NCBI GenBank assembly: GCA_030590585.1
Contig: JAUUYD010000152.1
Location: forward strand, 1 to 6,211
Length of the DNA stretch: 6,211 nt
Reading direction: 5' to 3'
DNA from: Spirochaeta sp.
GTDB lineage: Bacteria > Spirochaetota > Spirochaetia > Spirochaetales_E > Spirochaetaceae_B
A program made the position numbers and the translations under genes. Position 1 is the first letter of the stretch. Each line of letters starts with the position of its first letter. Of the stretch, positions 1-6,211 are shown in pieces. The notes beneath the pieces are model-generated. The model searched no databases. It saw only the letters and a program-made list of their open reading frames with translations, and was not told the origin of the DNA.

Positions 1-1370
1 GTTATACCGGGCCAGAGGCCGAGACCGTCCTTGAATATAAAGTAGGCCCCTCCACCGGCCTGCCTTGCACCGGCGGGTTCCAGAGTAAAAGGCCGCCCTT
101 TGTCAGGCTGGAAGACTATCTCAGGCAGATCCGACTGCCCCGGCTTCTCACCTACCGTCCAAATCTCATCAGAGCCGACTTCAAGACGCTGTATAAAACT
201 CTCAATGCGATCAGATCTCGCCGGGAGCAGCCAATCTTCAGATCTGATAAACCATTTTTCTCCATTTTTCTCCAGCGAGAACAACTCAAGGGAAAGATCT
301 TTGACATTGTCAGAATCTTCCTCCCGTGAAACTTCCATAAAGGTAATTTTTTCCACACTTTTTGAATCTGGAAAAGAAAAGTCTTCGGGTTTGGCCGCGG
401 CTTTAAGCAGTCTTGAGCCTGCCGGTTTCCGGCTGGAATACTGTAAGTTGCCGACATCCGAGATCATCATTGAAAGAAGGTCTGTACGGCCGGCGGCAAG
501 AAGAAACGCAGTATCAAGATCCCGAAAGAATCTTCTCCCGTCTTTATAGGCAGCAGCATCGAGAAAATCGGGGTCGTCAATGAACATCAGCGAAGCTTCC
601 GTGCTGCTGCCGGCTCCCCGGGCCATGGCCCACATGCTGATTGAACGCCGGCTGCTCTCTGATGAAGTATTGACTGATCCGGATACACTGCTCCCGGCAA
701 TGAGAACCCTGCCGCCTTCATTGATGTAGTTATCGAGTATAATTTCAAGATTATAGCTGATTTCATCCAACCCGGGTCCGTCCCGTATCATCAGCAATCC
801 GAAACCCTTCGGATTTGTCAGATCCGGGTACCATTCTTCAAGGTTCCAACGCCCCTGAAGCAGATTGAGTGCTGATGATTTATTTACGGCTCCGTCAAGG
901 TATCCCAGAGTAAGGGGAGAACCGGATGTCAGATCCTGCAGGGCACGGGCCAGATCCAGAGCCAGCCATTCTGGTTCCCAGATGTCGGGTATGACGATGC
1001 GCTGATTCTGCCAGTCGAGTACCAGTGCCGACCAGAGGAAAATCATATTCCCATTATTATCTGATGCCGGTATGGGTAGAAGAAAAGCAGGCTGCCTCTC
1101 TCCGGATTTCGGGCTGCGGACAACGGCGCTTAAATCACCGGCGTTATCTGCAAGCCCGGCCAGGAGACCGTCCAGGGCTTTTAGATTATCCGCATCCGCC
1201 AACTCAGGGGACAGATACCAGGTGAAACGGACAGGTCCATCAAGGGCGCTCAGGGAGGAGCTTAAAACTTCGGGAATGCTGCTGGAAGTATTACGGCAGC
1301 CACCTGTAATCTGGGATATAAATATGACGGCATAAAATAATGGAATAAAGCGCCGGGGATGAGAGGTCAG
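1..1370 (-). CDS. GldG-like (ABC_transp_aux) / DUF4340 fusion, probable lipoprotein, C-terminus outside window
   Basis: An uninterrupted frame of 456 codons runs off the left edge. Residues 46-230 resemble the extracytoplasmic GldG/ABC_transp_aux family, the accessory subunits of ABC-2 type transporters: PVRFTWYLSPEL opens the fold, a predicted strand and helix follow (SALVLDWQNQRIVIP, ARALQDL), and YNLEIILDNYINEGGRVLIAG is the typical 'end of domain' helix plus GG-strand. Residues about 325-456 resemble DUF4340 (SVEKITFMEV, LELFSLEKNGEKWFI, a helix RIESFIQRLEVG). An in-frame TGA lies two codons before the CTG at 1370, so the start must be that CTG, a later ATT, or the first ATG about 109 codons in. 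The CTG has a good GAGGAG and yields a signal peptide: TSHPRRF, hydrophobic 8-21, weak lipobox TGGC with Cys25. Four bases (CTGA) overlap rnz, suggesting translational coupling. No ATPase or permease partner is visible; they may lie to the left. The open frame is sure, the family probable, the substrate unknown. Confidence 0.82.
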   Translation of the reverse strand, partial: MTSHPRRFIPLFYAVIFISQITGGCRNTSSSIPEVLSSSLSALDGPVRFTWYLSPELADADNLKALDGLLAGLADNAGDLSAVVRSPKSGERQPAFLLPIPASDNNGNMIFLWSALVLDWQNQRIVIPDIWEPEWLALDLARALQDLTSGSPLTLGYLDGAVNKSSALNLLQGRWNLEEWYPDLTNPKGFGLLMIRDGPGLDEISYNLEIILDNYINEGGRVLIAGSSVSGSVNTSSESSRRSISMWAMARGAGSSTEASLMFIDDPDFLDAAAYKDGRRFFRDLDTAFLLAAGRTDLLSMMISDVGNLQYSSRKPAGSRLLKAAAKPEDFSFPDSKSVEKITFMEVSREEDSDNVKDLSLELFSLEKNGEKWFIRSEDWLLPARSDRIESFIQRLEVGSDEIWTVGEKPGQSDLPEIVFQPDKGRPFTLEPAGARQAGGGAYFIFKDGLGLWPGI

Positions 1371-2311
1371 TCTTCACTCTCCTCACGATGAGGTACCTGA
1401 ATCACCATGTGATCCCGGCAGAGAAAGGCCCCCGGGAAATACTCACGGCACTCATCACGAAGGATTTTCAGCTCCCTGTTGGTGTAACGAGGGCTGAAAT
1501 GGAGCAGTCCCATGCGTTTGATATCACCGGCCTTTGCTGCCAATTGACCCGCCTGACGGGCCGTGAGGTGCTTCTTCTCACGAGCTGAATCGGCCAGATC
1601 TTCTGCAAACATGGCCTCACAGACCAGCAGATCGGATCCCGATATCTCGCCGGGGATGGAATCCCGCCATGTCGTGTCGGTGACATATGAGACTTTACGC
1701 CCCTGCCGGGTTTCTCCCATCACCTCTTCGGGCAGAATATGCCTACCATCATCGAGGGTGATGGTTTCACCTTTCTGCAGCCGGCCCCATAGCGGTCCGC
1801 GGGGCACCCCGGCTTCCACGGCCTTTTCAGGATAAAAAATACCCGGCCGGGTATCCTCTACAAGACTGTATCCCACGCAAACCTTGGAATGGCGCAGGGG
1901 AAAGGAGCGAACACTGTAACCATCCCCTCGATGAACTTCCTGAGGCGTCCCGGGATTGGCGATTTCCCTGACTTCAATAGGATAATTTATGTACATGTCC
2001 AATACCTTGCGGCTTGTTTCCACATACTCCCTCAACTTTGGGGGGCCGATGATAATCAGGGGCTCATCCCTCTCAACCTGGGCGGTGAGCATCAGGATAC
2101 CGGGAAGTCCTGTAATATGATCAGCATGAGTATGACTGATGAGTATCACCGAAATTTTCTTCCATTTCAGATTCAACTGCCTGAGGCTGATCTGCGTTGC
2201 CTCACCGCAGTCAAAGAGAAATAACTCCCCTTCCCGCCGCAGCAGCATGGATGTGAGATATCTGTTGGGCAGGGGCATCATGCCGCTGGTACCGAGTATG
2301 AAACTTTCCAT
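1367..2311 (-). CDS. rnz: Ribonuclease Z (tRNA 3' endonuclease)
   Basis: Zinc-dependent endonuclease of the metallo-beta-lactamase fold that cuts precursor tRNA just after the discriminator base to remove the 3' trailer. At 314 residues it has the normal length of the short bacterial form (about 307-311 in B. subtilis and E. coli). All metal ligands are present: HTHADH (His60, His62, Asp64, His65), His141 in PLRHSK, Asp212 in YVTDT, and His271 in LLHFSPRY. His248 in KHLTARQAG matches the catalytic accessory histidine of the family. The segment at about 165-190 (GVPRGPLWGRLQKGETI) is the tRNA-clamping flexible arm. The ATG is the only usable start: an in-frame stop lies 27 bases upstream with no alternative start codon between, although no clear Shine-Dalgarno sequence precedes it. 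It starts 50 bases after the lipoprotein gene, and its TGA overlaps the start of the next gene. Active enzyme expected. Confidence 0.96.
   Translation of the reverse strand: MESFILGTSGMMPLPNRYLTSMLLRREGELFLFDCGEATQISLRQLNLKWKKISVILISHTHADHITGLPGILMLTAQVERDEPLIIIGPPKLREYVETSRKVLDMYINYPIEVREIANPGTPQEVHRGDGYSVRSFPLRHSKVCVGYSLVEDTRPGIFYPEKAVEAGVPRGPLWGRLQKGETITLDDGRHILPEEVMGETRQGRKVSYVTDTTWRDSIPGEISGSDLLVCEAMFAEDLADSAREKKHLTARQAGQLAAKAGDIKRMGLLHFSPRYTNRELKILRDECREYFPGAFLCRDHMVIQVPHREESED
1379..1384 (-). promoter_or_regulatory. Shine-Dalgarno site inside the rnz 3' end, pointing to a CTG start
   Basis: GAGGAG on the minus strand lies within the last codons of rnz and is eight bases upstream of the CTG at 1370-1368. 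This spacing is what a ribosome needs, and no ATG, GTG or TTG lies at a suitable distance in the downstream open frame. The site is therefore the main evidence for that gene's unusual start. Confidence 0.6.
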
Positions 2312-2360
2312 TGGAAGGCAATTTAACTGATTTTTCTACCGTTGGGAAGATAATAAGCTG

Positions 2361-2398
2361 CTCAGTCCTCCAGTTTACTGAGGAGTTCCCGCACTCCT
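2361..2398 (-). repeat. Two overlapping inverted repeats at the end of the lipoprotein gene
   Basis: Two perfect 6-bp inverted repeats lie around the lipoprotein stop codon (2364-2362). AGGAGT (2381-2386) pairs with ACTCCT (2393-2398) across a 6-base loop, and CTCAGT (2361-2366) pairs with ACTGAG (2377-2382) across a 10-base loop. They share the two bases 2381-2382, so both cannot form completely at once. No T tract follows on the minus strand, so this is not a standard intrinsic terminator; it could be a processing or mild attenuation structure, or chance. Confidence 0.3.
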
Positions 2399-3720
2399 GA
2401 GCTCTGAAGAAATCCCCCGAAAATCTCATTGACAATTCTATCCTCGATATTCATATCTGAAAATTCAACAAATCCGGGAAGTGTATCATTAATGAAATCT
2501 TCAGTATCATTGTATACCGCTGAATCAATGGGAAGATCCTGGGTTCCCTCGCTTCCATTTACCACGGCACTGTCGAGGAAGTCCACAACTCCCCCATATT
2601 GCATCTCAGCCCAGATAATCATGCTTGCAGAACCTTTATTATCGCCCATGACGTATTCAGCCTCATTAAGCTGGGAGGCCATCCATGCGCTGTTGTTGAA
2701 CTGCTGGCTGTACATGTCCTGGGTGAGAGTATCGGTGTTGTATTTAACAGGAAAGAACTCTACGGATATGGATTGCTCAAGATTCAATGTAACTGAAGAG
2801 AATTCATTCCGGGTATCTCTGATTCGGGTGGCCAGTACGGCAGGTGTTCCGCCGTAGGATCTTTTCCACACTATCGATCCATTATTAAGGTATGTATTCG
2901 AGATTTCAGAAGAAATCCATACATCTCCCTGATACTCGATAAACAATACAGCACCAAGCTCTTCAGCATCTTTCACATTGGCAGCTGTTATGAAATCAAG
3001 GAAATCAGGATAATCATTTTTTATAATATAATCCCGAAGAACTGCATCGAGTTTGTCACTGAACTCAAGCTTGTTACTGAAGTCCTGGCTGTCCACATCA
3101 AAATAAATGCTGCGCTTGGAAAATGCTACAACGAGGGTTCCTGATTCATAACATATCTCAAGCAGCGATCTGACGTCCCTGTAATCAGGGACAATCGAAT
3201 TAATTTCCCCAATCACCCCGGCTGCATCGATATAAGAAGAACGTTTATCCTCTCCAATAAGTTCCAGAACCTTTACGTACTTGATCTGGGCGGCAACTTC
3301 CTTGGCTTTCTGCAGCTGTTCTGAATAATCCACGGTGTCCAGAAAAGAGGAGGCAATGGAATTGCCGACTCTGGTATTCATAGCCACGAGCTCCTGAAAT
3401 GTTTTCCAGGCCATCGCCTTGTCAGAGTCCCTGCCTTCCAGCTGTTTTTCGGCTTCTTTAACCAGGTTTTCATTGGCCAAAGGGAATTTTTTAATCAGAA
3501 AATTCTTTGCGCCATCAATTTCCGATTGATCCTTGTTTTTATCAACTGCTTTTTCATAAGAACTCAAGGCCTTGCTGATGGATTCGGAATAGGCTCCAGC
3601 AGTCCATGAGTCTTCGGCATTTTCCAGTAATTTAGCCGCAGAGGCACAGGCTGAGAGAGCAATAAGTGCCAGTATCAGCAAAGCCGTTACAATATAAAGG
3701 TTTCCTTCTTTTCGCTTCAT
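2362..3720 (-). CDS. Predicted lipoprotein of unknown function with helical N-terminal half
   Basis: I do not recognise this 452-residue protein as a named family. The N-terminus is a typical lipoprotein signal: charged MKRKEG, a hydrophobic run at about 8-22 and the lipobox LSAC with Cys25 as the acylation site, so the mature protein should sit on a membrane outside the cytoplasm. Residues 30-190 look largely alpha-helical, with a stretch resembling a tetratricopeptide helix pair around 36-60 (WTAGAYSESISKALSSYEKA). Residues 191-330 look beta-rich, for example GTLVVAFSKRSIYFDVD and GAVLFIEYQGDVWIS. The acidic C-terminus ends in helices (VRELLSKLED). The ATG is preceded by AGGAG seven bases away, which fixes the start. 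It follows metH by 86 bases and precedes rnz by 50. A role in envelope structure or protein assembly is possible but not shown. The gene call is sure; the function is unknown. Confidence 0.9.
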   Translation of the reverse strand: MKRKEGNLYIVTALLILALIALSACASAAKLLENAEDSWTAGAYSESISKALSSYEKAVDKNKDQSEIDGAKNFLIKKFPLANENLVKEAEKQLEGRDSDKAMAWKTFQELVAMNTRVGNSIASSFLDTVDYSEQLQKAKEVAAQIKYVKVLELIGEDKRSSYIDAAGVIGEINSIVPDYRDVRSLLEICYESGTLVVAFSKRSIYFDVDSQDFSNKLEFSDKLDAVLRDYIIKNDYPDFLDFITAANVKDAEELGAVLFIEYQGDVWISSEISNTYLNNGSIVWKRSYGGTPAVLATRIRDTRNEFSSVTLNLEQSISVEFFPVKYNTDTLTQDMYSQQFNNSAWMASQLNEAEYVMGDNKGSASMIIWAEMQYGGVVDFLDSAVVNGSEGTQDLPIDSAVYNDTEDFINDTLPGFVEFSDMNIEDRIVNEIFGGFLQSSGVRELLSKLED

Positions 3721-3727
3721 TATTCAA

Positions 3728-3732
3728 CTCCT
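3728..3732 (-). promoter_or_regulatory. Shine-Dalgarno site of the lipoprotein gene
   Basis: AGGAG on the minus strand, separated by seven bases (TTGAATA) from the ATG at 3720. The spacing is ideal and supports this ATG as the start, which also gives a well-formed signal peptide. Confidence 0.8.
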
Positions 3733-3760
3733 GATTAAAATAAAACATGAGGCATCTCTG

Positions 3761-3774
3761 ACTCATTAACTCAT
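3761..3774 (-). repeat. Short direct repeat (ATGAGT x2) in the lipoprotein leader
   Basis: The minus strand carries ATGAGT, TA, ATGAGT, two identical six-base copies whose starts are 8 bases apart, just past the candidate -10 box and around the predicted transcription start. The second copy can also pair its ATGAG with CTCAT at 3750-3746 in the transcript, a 5-bp stem with a 10-base loop. Either an operator-like site or chance; the sequence gives no regulator. Confidence 0.3.
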
Positions 3775-3780
3775 AAATAC

Positions 3781-3810
3781 ATTATTGCGGCCTGGAATCC
3801 ATAAAATCAA
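3781..3810 (-). promoter_or_regulatory. Candidate sigma-70-type promoter for the lipoprotein gene
   Basis: Reading the minus strand, TTGATT (3810-3805, overlapping the metH stop codon) is followed after 18 bases by AATAAT (3786-3781), five of six matches to TATAAT. The predicted transcription start lies near 3774, leaving a leader of about 54 bases before the ATG at 3720. The elements are imperfect and AT-rich matches occur by chance, so this is only a candidate; readthrough from metH is the alternative, since no terminator hairpin with a T tract follows the metH stop. Confidence 0.35.
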
Positions 3811-6211
3811 CCGATTGTTTCCGGCTCATAGGATAAAAAAGCCCCCAGCCATTGTTCCGCTTCAATTTTCTCCATTCTCCGCCTTCCTGCGTAATCAATT
3901 AATTGCTCTTCTGTTATTCGACCGACACTGAAGTAACTGGCCCCGGGACGGGCGAACATGTATGCACATACAGACGATGAGGGATCCATCATGGAACTTT
4001 CGGTCAGACTGACCCCGATAGCCTCTTCGACTCCAAGAATATCGAAAAAGTCGCGTTTCATGGTGTGATCCGGGCAGGGGGGATAGCCGGGGGCCGGTCT
4101 TACACCGGTGTATTCACCGGCAAGCAGCTGCTCAGAGCTGAGCTGTTCATCGGAACTGCTGCCCCAAAGCTGTACCCGTACCTGACGATGCAGCCATTCG
4201 GCGGCAGCTTCACCGATTCTATCGGCCAGGGCTTTAATGATAAGTGCACCGTAGTCATCCCGGGCCTTCTCTCTGGCTTTTATTATCTTCTTTTCTCCAA
4301 GTCCTCCGGTTACGGCAAATAAAGCAACCCAATCTCTGACACCGCTGCCGACAGGAGCAATCCAGTCCGCCTGGGAGAGGTAGTATGGTGTTTTTTCCTT
4401 GAGACCGGTCTGCCTCATCTGCGGTAGAACCCTGAAGGGTTCGCTTCGCCCCTCATCATGATACAAAAGTATATCATCACCGGCTGAATGGGCCGGAAAG
4501 ATTCCGACGACTGCAGCGGCTTTCAACAGCTTTCCGGCAACAATACGGTCCAACCAGGAATGGGCATCCCGAAGCAGGTTCTGAGCCTCTTCTCCCCGGA
4601 CAGGGTCATCAAGAATTTCCGGATATTTACCCTTGAACTCCCAGGCGTAAAGAAAGAAGCTCCAGTCAATCAACGGAACAATTTCCTCCAGTGGAATATC
4701 GGAAAAGGTTTTTACCCCGGTGAATCGAGGCTCGGGGAGCTGATGTTCAGCCTTCCAGCCGCCATGCGGCAGCCAGGGAGTAGAACGGGCCCGGGATAGG
4801 TTTATATGGATTTTCCCCTCAACACGGCTTTTTTTATCATCCCTGAGCCGTTTCTGTTCTTCCCGGTTTTTCAGGATGACATTTTCACGTCCATCGGGGT
4901 TTAACAGGGCTGCCGCAGCTGCGGGTGCCAGGGAGGCATCTTTGACATGGAATATAGGCGCAGAATATGAGGGTGCAAATTTTAATGCTGTATGAGCAGG
5001 ACTTGTTGTCGCTCCGCCGATGAGTAGCGGTATCGTCCATCCGCGATTTTCCATTTCAGCGGCAACACGAACCATTTCGTCCAGACTCGGTGTTATCAGA
5101 CCTGAAAGACCGACGAGCTGAGCATTCCACTCTTCGGCGCGGTTCAGAATATCCTCAAGGGGCACCATTACACCCATATCTTCGACTTCATAACCGTTAC
5201 ATTGGAGTACCACGGCTGTAATATTTTTGCCGATATCGTGAACATCACCCTTCACTGTGGCCATGAGAATGCGCCCCCGGGAGGATAATCCTGAAACCAT
5301 TGAATCTTCCAGATAGGGCTGAAGCACTCCCACGGCCCGTTTCATCACCCGGGCACTCTTTACTACCTGAGGAAGAAACATTTTACCGGCACCGAAGAGC
5401 TCCCCTACCCGGTTCAAACCTGCCATAAGCGGGCCTTCTATGATACCAAGAGCATCGTCAGTGTCTTTACGGGCCTCTTCGACGTCTTCTTCTACCCATC
5501 CGGCAATACCCTTCACCAGAGCATGGGTCAGACGTTCTTCCACTGGGTTTTCACGCCAGCTTAAATCTTCAACGACGGTTTTTCCACGCCCCGCATAGAT
5601 TTCCGCGATATCCAGCAGACGGTCATCAGCATCCGGCCTCCTGGCAAGTATGACATCTTCAATCCTTTCCCGAAGCTCCTCTTTCACCTCGTCATAGACT
5701 TCCAATTGACCGGCATTCACGATACCCATGGTAAGCCCTGCTTTAACAGCATGATAGAGAAATACAGCATGCATAGCTTCCCGAACGGCGTTATTACCCC
5801 GGAAAGAAAATGAGACATTGCTGATACCGCCGGAAAATTTAACACCGGGCAGTTCTTTCCTGAGAACAGTGAGAGCCTCGATAAAATCCAAAGCGTATCT
5901 TGAATGCTCTGGAATCCCCGTAGCAACAGCAAAGACATTCAAATCGAGAATGATATCTTCAGCAGAAAAACCAGCCTCATTAATCAGCAGATTCACAGCC
6001 CGTCTGCCGATTTCTATTTTTCTATCCCGGCTGTCGGCCTGCCCTTCTTCATCAAAAGCCATAACAACAGCAGCCGCGCCATAACGGCGTATAAGCCGGG
6101 CCTGATCCAGGAAAGCTTTCTCTCCTTCTTTCAGACTCAGAGAATTGACAATGCCCTTTCCCTGAAGACAGCGAAGGCCGGCTTCCAGAGCCGAAAACCG
6201 GGAGGAATCAA
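3807..6211 (-). CDS. metH: Cobalamin-dependent methionine synthase MetH, partial (N-terminus outside window)
   Basis: Transfers the methyl group of 5-methyltetrahydrofolate to homocysteine through enzyme-bound cobalamin, making methionine in the cytoplasm. The frame is open to the right edge; 800 codons plus a stop are visible (residue 1 here is the GAT codon at 6209). It begins inside the pterin-binding domain ([11 protein letters not shown], then [14 protein letters not shown] and [12 protein letters not shown]). The pterin domain runs to about residue 180 ([22 protein letters not shown]), followed by the helical B12 cap (about 215-305). The B12 Rossmann domain has GDVHDIGKN with the axial ligand His324, preceded by Asp322 and partnered by Ser375 in [10 protein letters not shown], matching the E. 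coli D757-H759-S810 triad. The AdoMet activation domain has IDWSFF...GKYP (Asp515) and [12 protein letters not shown] (Arg704, Tyr709). About 425 residues, including the zinc and homocysteine domain, should lie beyond the edge. The ATG at 6062 is internal, not the start. Family assignment is very sure. Confidence 0.97.
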   Translation of the reverse strand, partial: DSSRFSALEAGLRCLQGKGIVNSLSLKEGEKAFLDQARLIRRYGAAAVVMAFDEEGQADSRDRKIEIGRRAVNLLINEAGFSAEDIILDLNVFAVATGIPEHSRYALDFIEALTVLRKELPGVKFSGGISNVSFSFRGNNAVREAMHAVFLYHAVKAGLTMGIVNAGQLEVYDEVKEELRERIEDVILARRPDADDRLLDIAEIYAGRGKTVVEDLSWRENPVEERLTHALVKGIAGWVEEDVEEARKDTDDALGIIEGPLMAGLNRVGELFGAGKMFLPQVVKSARVMKRAVGVLQPYLEDSMVSGLSSRGRILMATVKGDVHDIGKNITAVVLQCNGYEVEDMGVMVPLEDILNRAEEWNAQLVGLSGLITPSLDEMVRVAAEMENRGWTIPLLIGGATTSPAHTALKFAPSYSAPIFHVKDASLAPAAAAALLNPDGRENVILKNREEQKRLRDDKKSRVEGKIHINLSRARSTPWLPHGGWKAEHQLPEPRFTGVKTFSDIPLEEIVPLIDWSFFLYAWEFKGKYPEILDDPVRGEEAQNLLRDAHSWLDRIVAGKLLKAAAVVGIFPAHSAGDDILLYHDEGRSEPFRVLPQMRQTGLKEKTPYYLSQADWIAPVGSGVRDWVALFAVTGGLGEKKIIKAREKARDDYGALIIKALADRIGEAAAEWLHRQVRVQLWGSSSDEQLSSEQLLAGEYTGVRPAPGYPPCPDHTMKRDFFDILGVEEAIGVSLTESSMMDPSSSVCAYMFARPGASYFSVGRITEEQLIDYAGRRRMEKIEAEQWLGAFLSYEPETIG

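Noticed and set aside
100..549. Plus-strand frame of 149 codons, and a 101-codon minus-strand frame at 152-457
   Set aside because: Both lie inside the continuous GldG/DUF4340 frame, have low-complexity Ser/Arg-rich translations and no ribosome binding site; they are shadows.
1025..1335. Two overlapping plus-strand frames of 66 and 87 codons near the rnz end
   Set aside because: They lie opposite the signal peptide and GldG-like region, and their translations are Arg/Pro-rich without family features.
2429..2857. Plus-strand frame of 142 codons
   Set aside because: It lies antisense to the well-supported lipoprotein gene, with no recognisable domain or start signal.
3721..3806. Intrinsic terminator after metH
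   Set aside because: No stem of useful length followed by a T run is present on the minus strand in this gap.
3721..3806. Cobalamin or SAM riboswitch near metH
   Set aside because: Such an element would lie upstream of metH, outside the window; the 86-base gap after metH is too short and has no B12-box-like or SAM-box sequence.
6060..6062. ATG at 6062 as the start of a 751-residue protein
   Set aside because: The same frame stays open to the right edge, and its upstream residues ([14 protein letters not shown]...RRYGAAAVV) are conserved MetH pterin-domain sequence, so this ATG is internal to a longer gene.

Overview
The window is a tightly packed stretch of chromosome with four genes, all on the minus strand, so transcription runs from high to low coordinates. 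In transcription order they are: the 3' two thirds of metH (cobalamin-dependent methionine synthase, entering from the right edge), a predicted lipoprotein of unknown function, rnz (ribonuclease Z), and the first 456 codons of a GldG-like/DUF4340 protein that leaves through the left edge. Only about 86 and 50 bases separate the first three genes, and the last two overlap by four bases. No tRNA, rRNA, mobile element or CRISPR array is visible.

The organism is a bacterium of roughly balanced GC content. Two exported or lipid-anchored proteins with relaxed lipoboxes, a full-length MetH and a GldG/DUF4340 protein would fit a free-living member of the Spirochaetales, but this is a guess from gene style; no marker in the window settles it.

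Region by region: 6211-3807 is metH, from the pterin-binding domain through the B12 domains to the AdoMet activation domain, with all key residues present. 3806-3721 is an intergenic gap with a candidate promoter and a short direct repeat. 3720-2362 encodes a lipoprotein with a helical N-terminal half and a beta-rich C-terminal half. 2361-2312 is a short gap with small inverted repeats and no clear Shine-Dalgarno sequence before rnz. 2311-1367 is rnz with every metal-binding residue intact. 1370-1 is the GldG/DUF4340 protein. Its reading frame has no ATG, GTG or TTG near its beginning, but a CTG with a well-placed GAGGAG upstream gives a good signal peptide.

The metH and rnz products are housekeeping enzymes (methionine synthesis and tRNA 3' processing). 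The other two genes appear to encode envelope proteins. Nothing in the sequence shows that the four act in one pathway; co-orientation and overlap suggest shared transcription at least for rnz and the GldG-like gene. I saw no clear new biological system. The points most worth following are the CTG start in a CTGA overlap, the GldG-DUF4340 fusion with an apparent lipid anchor, and the unrecognised lipoprotein.
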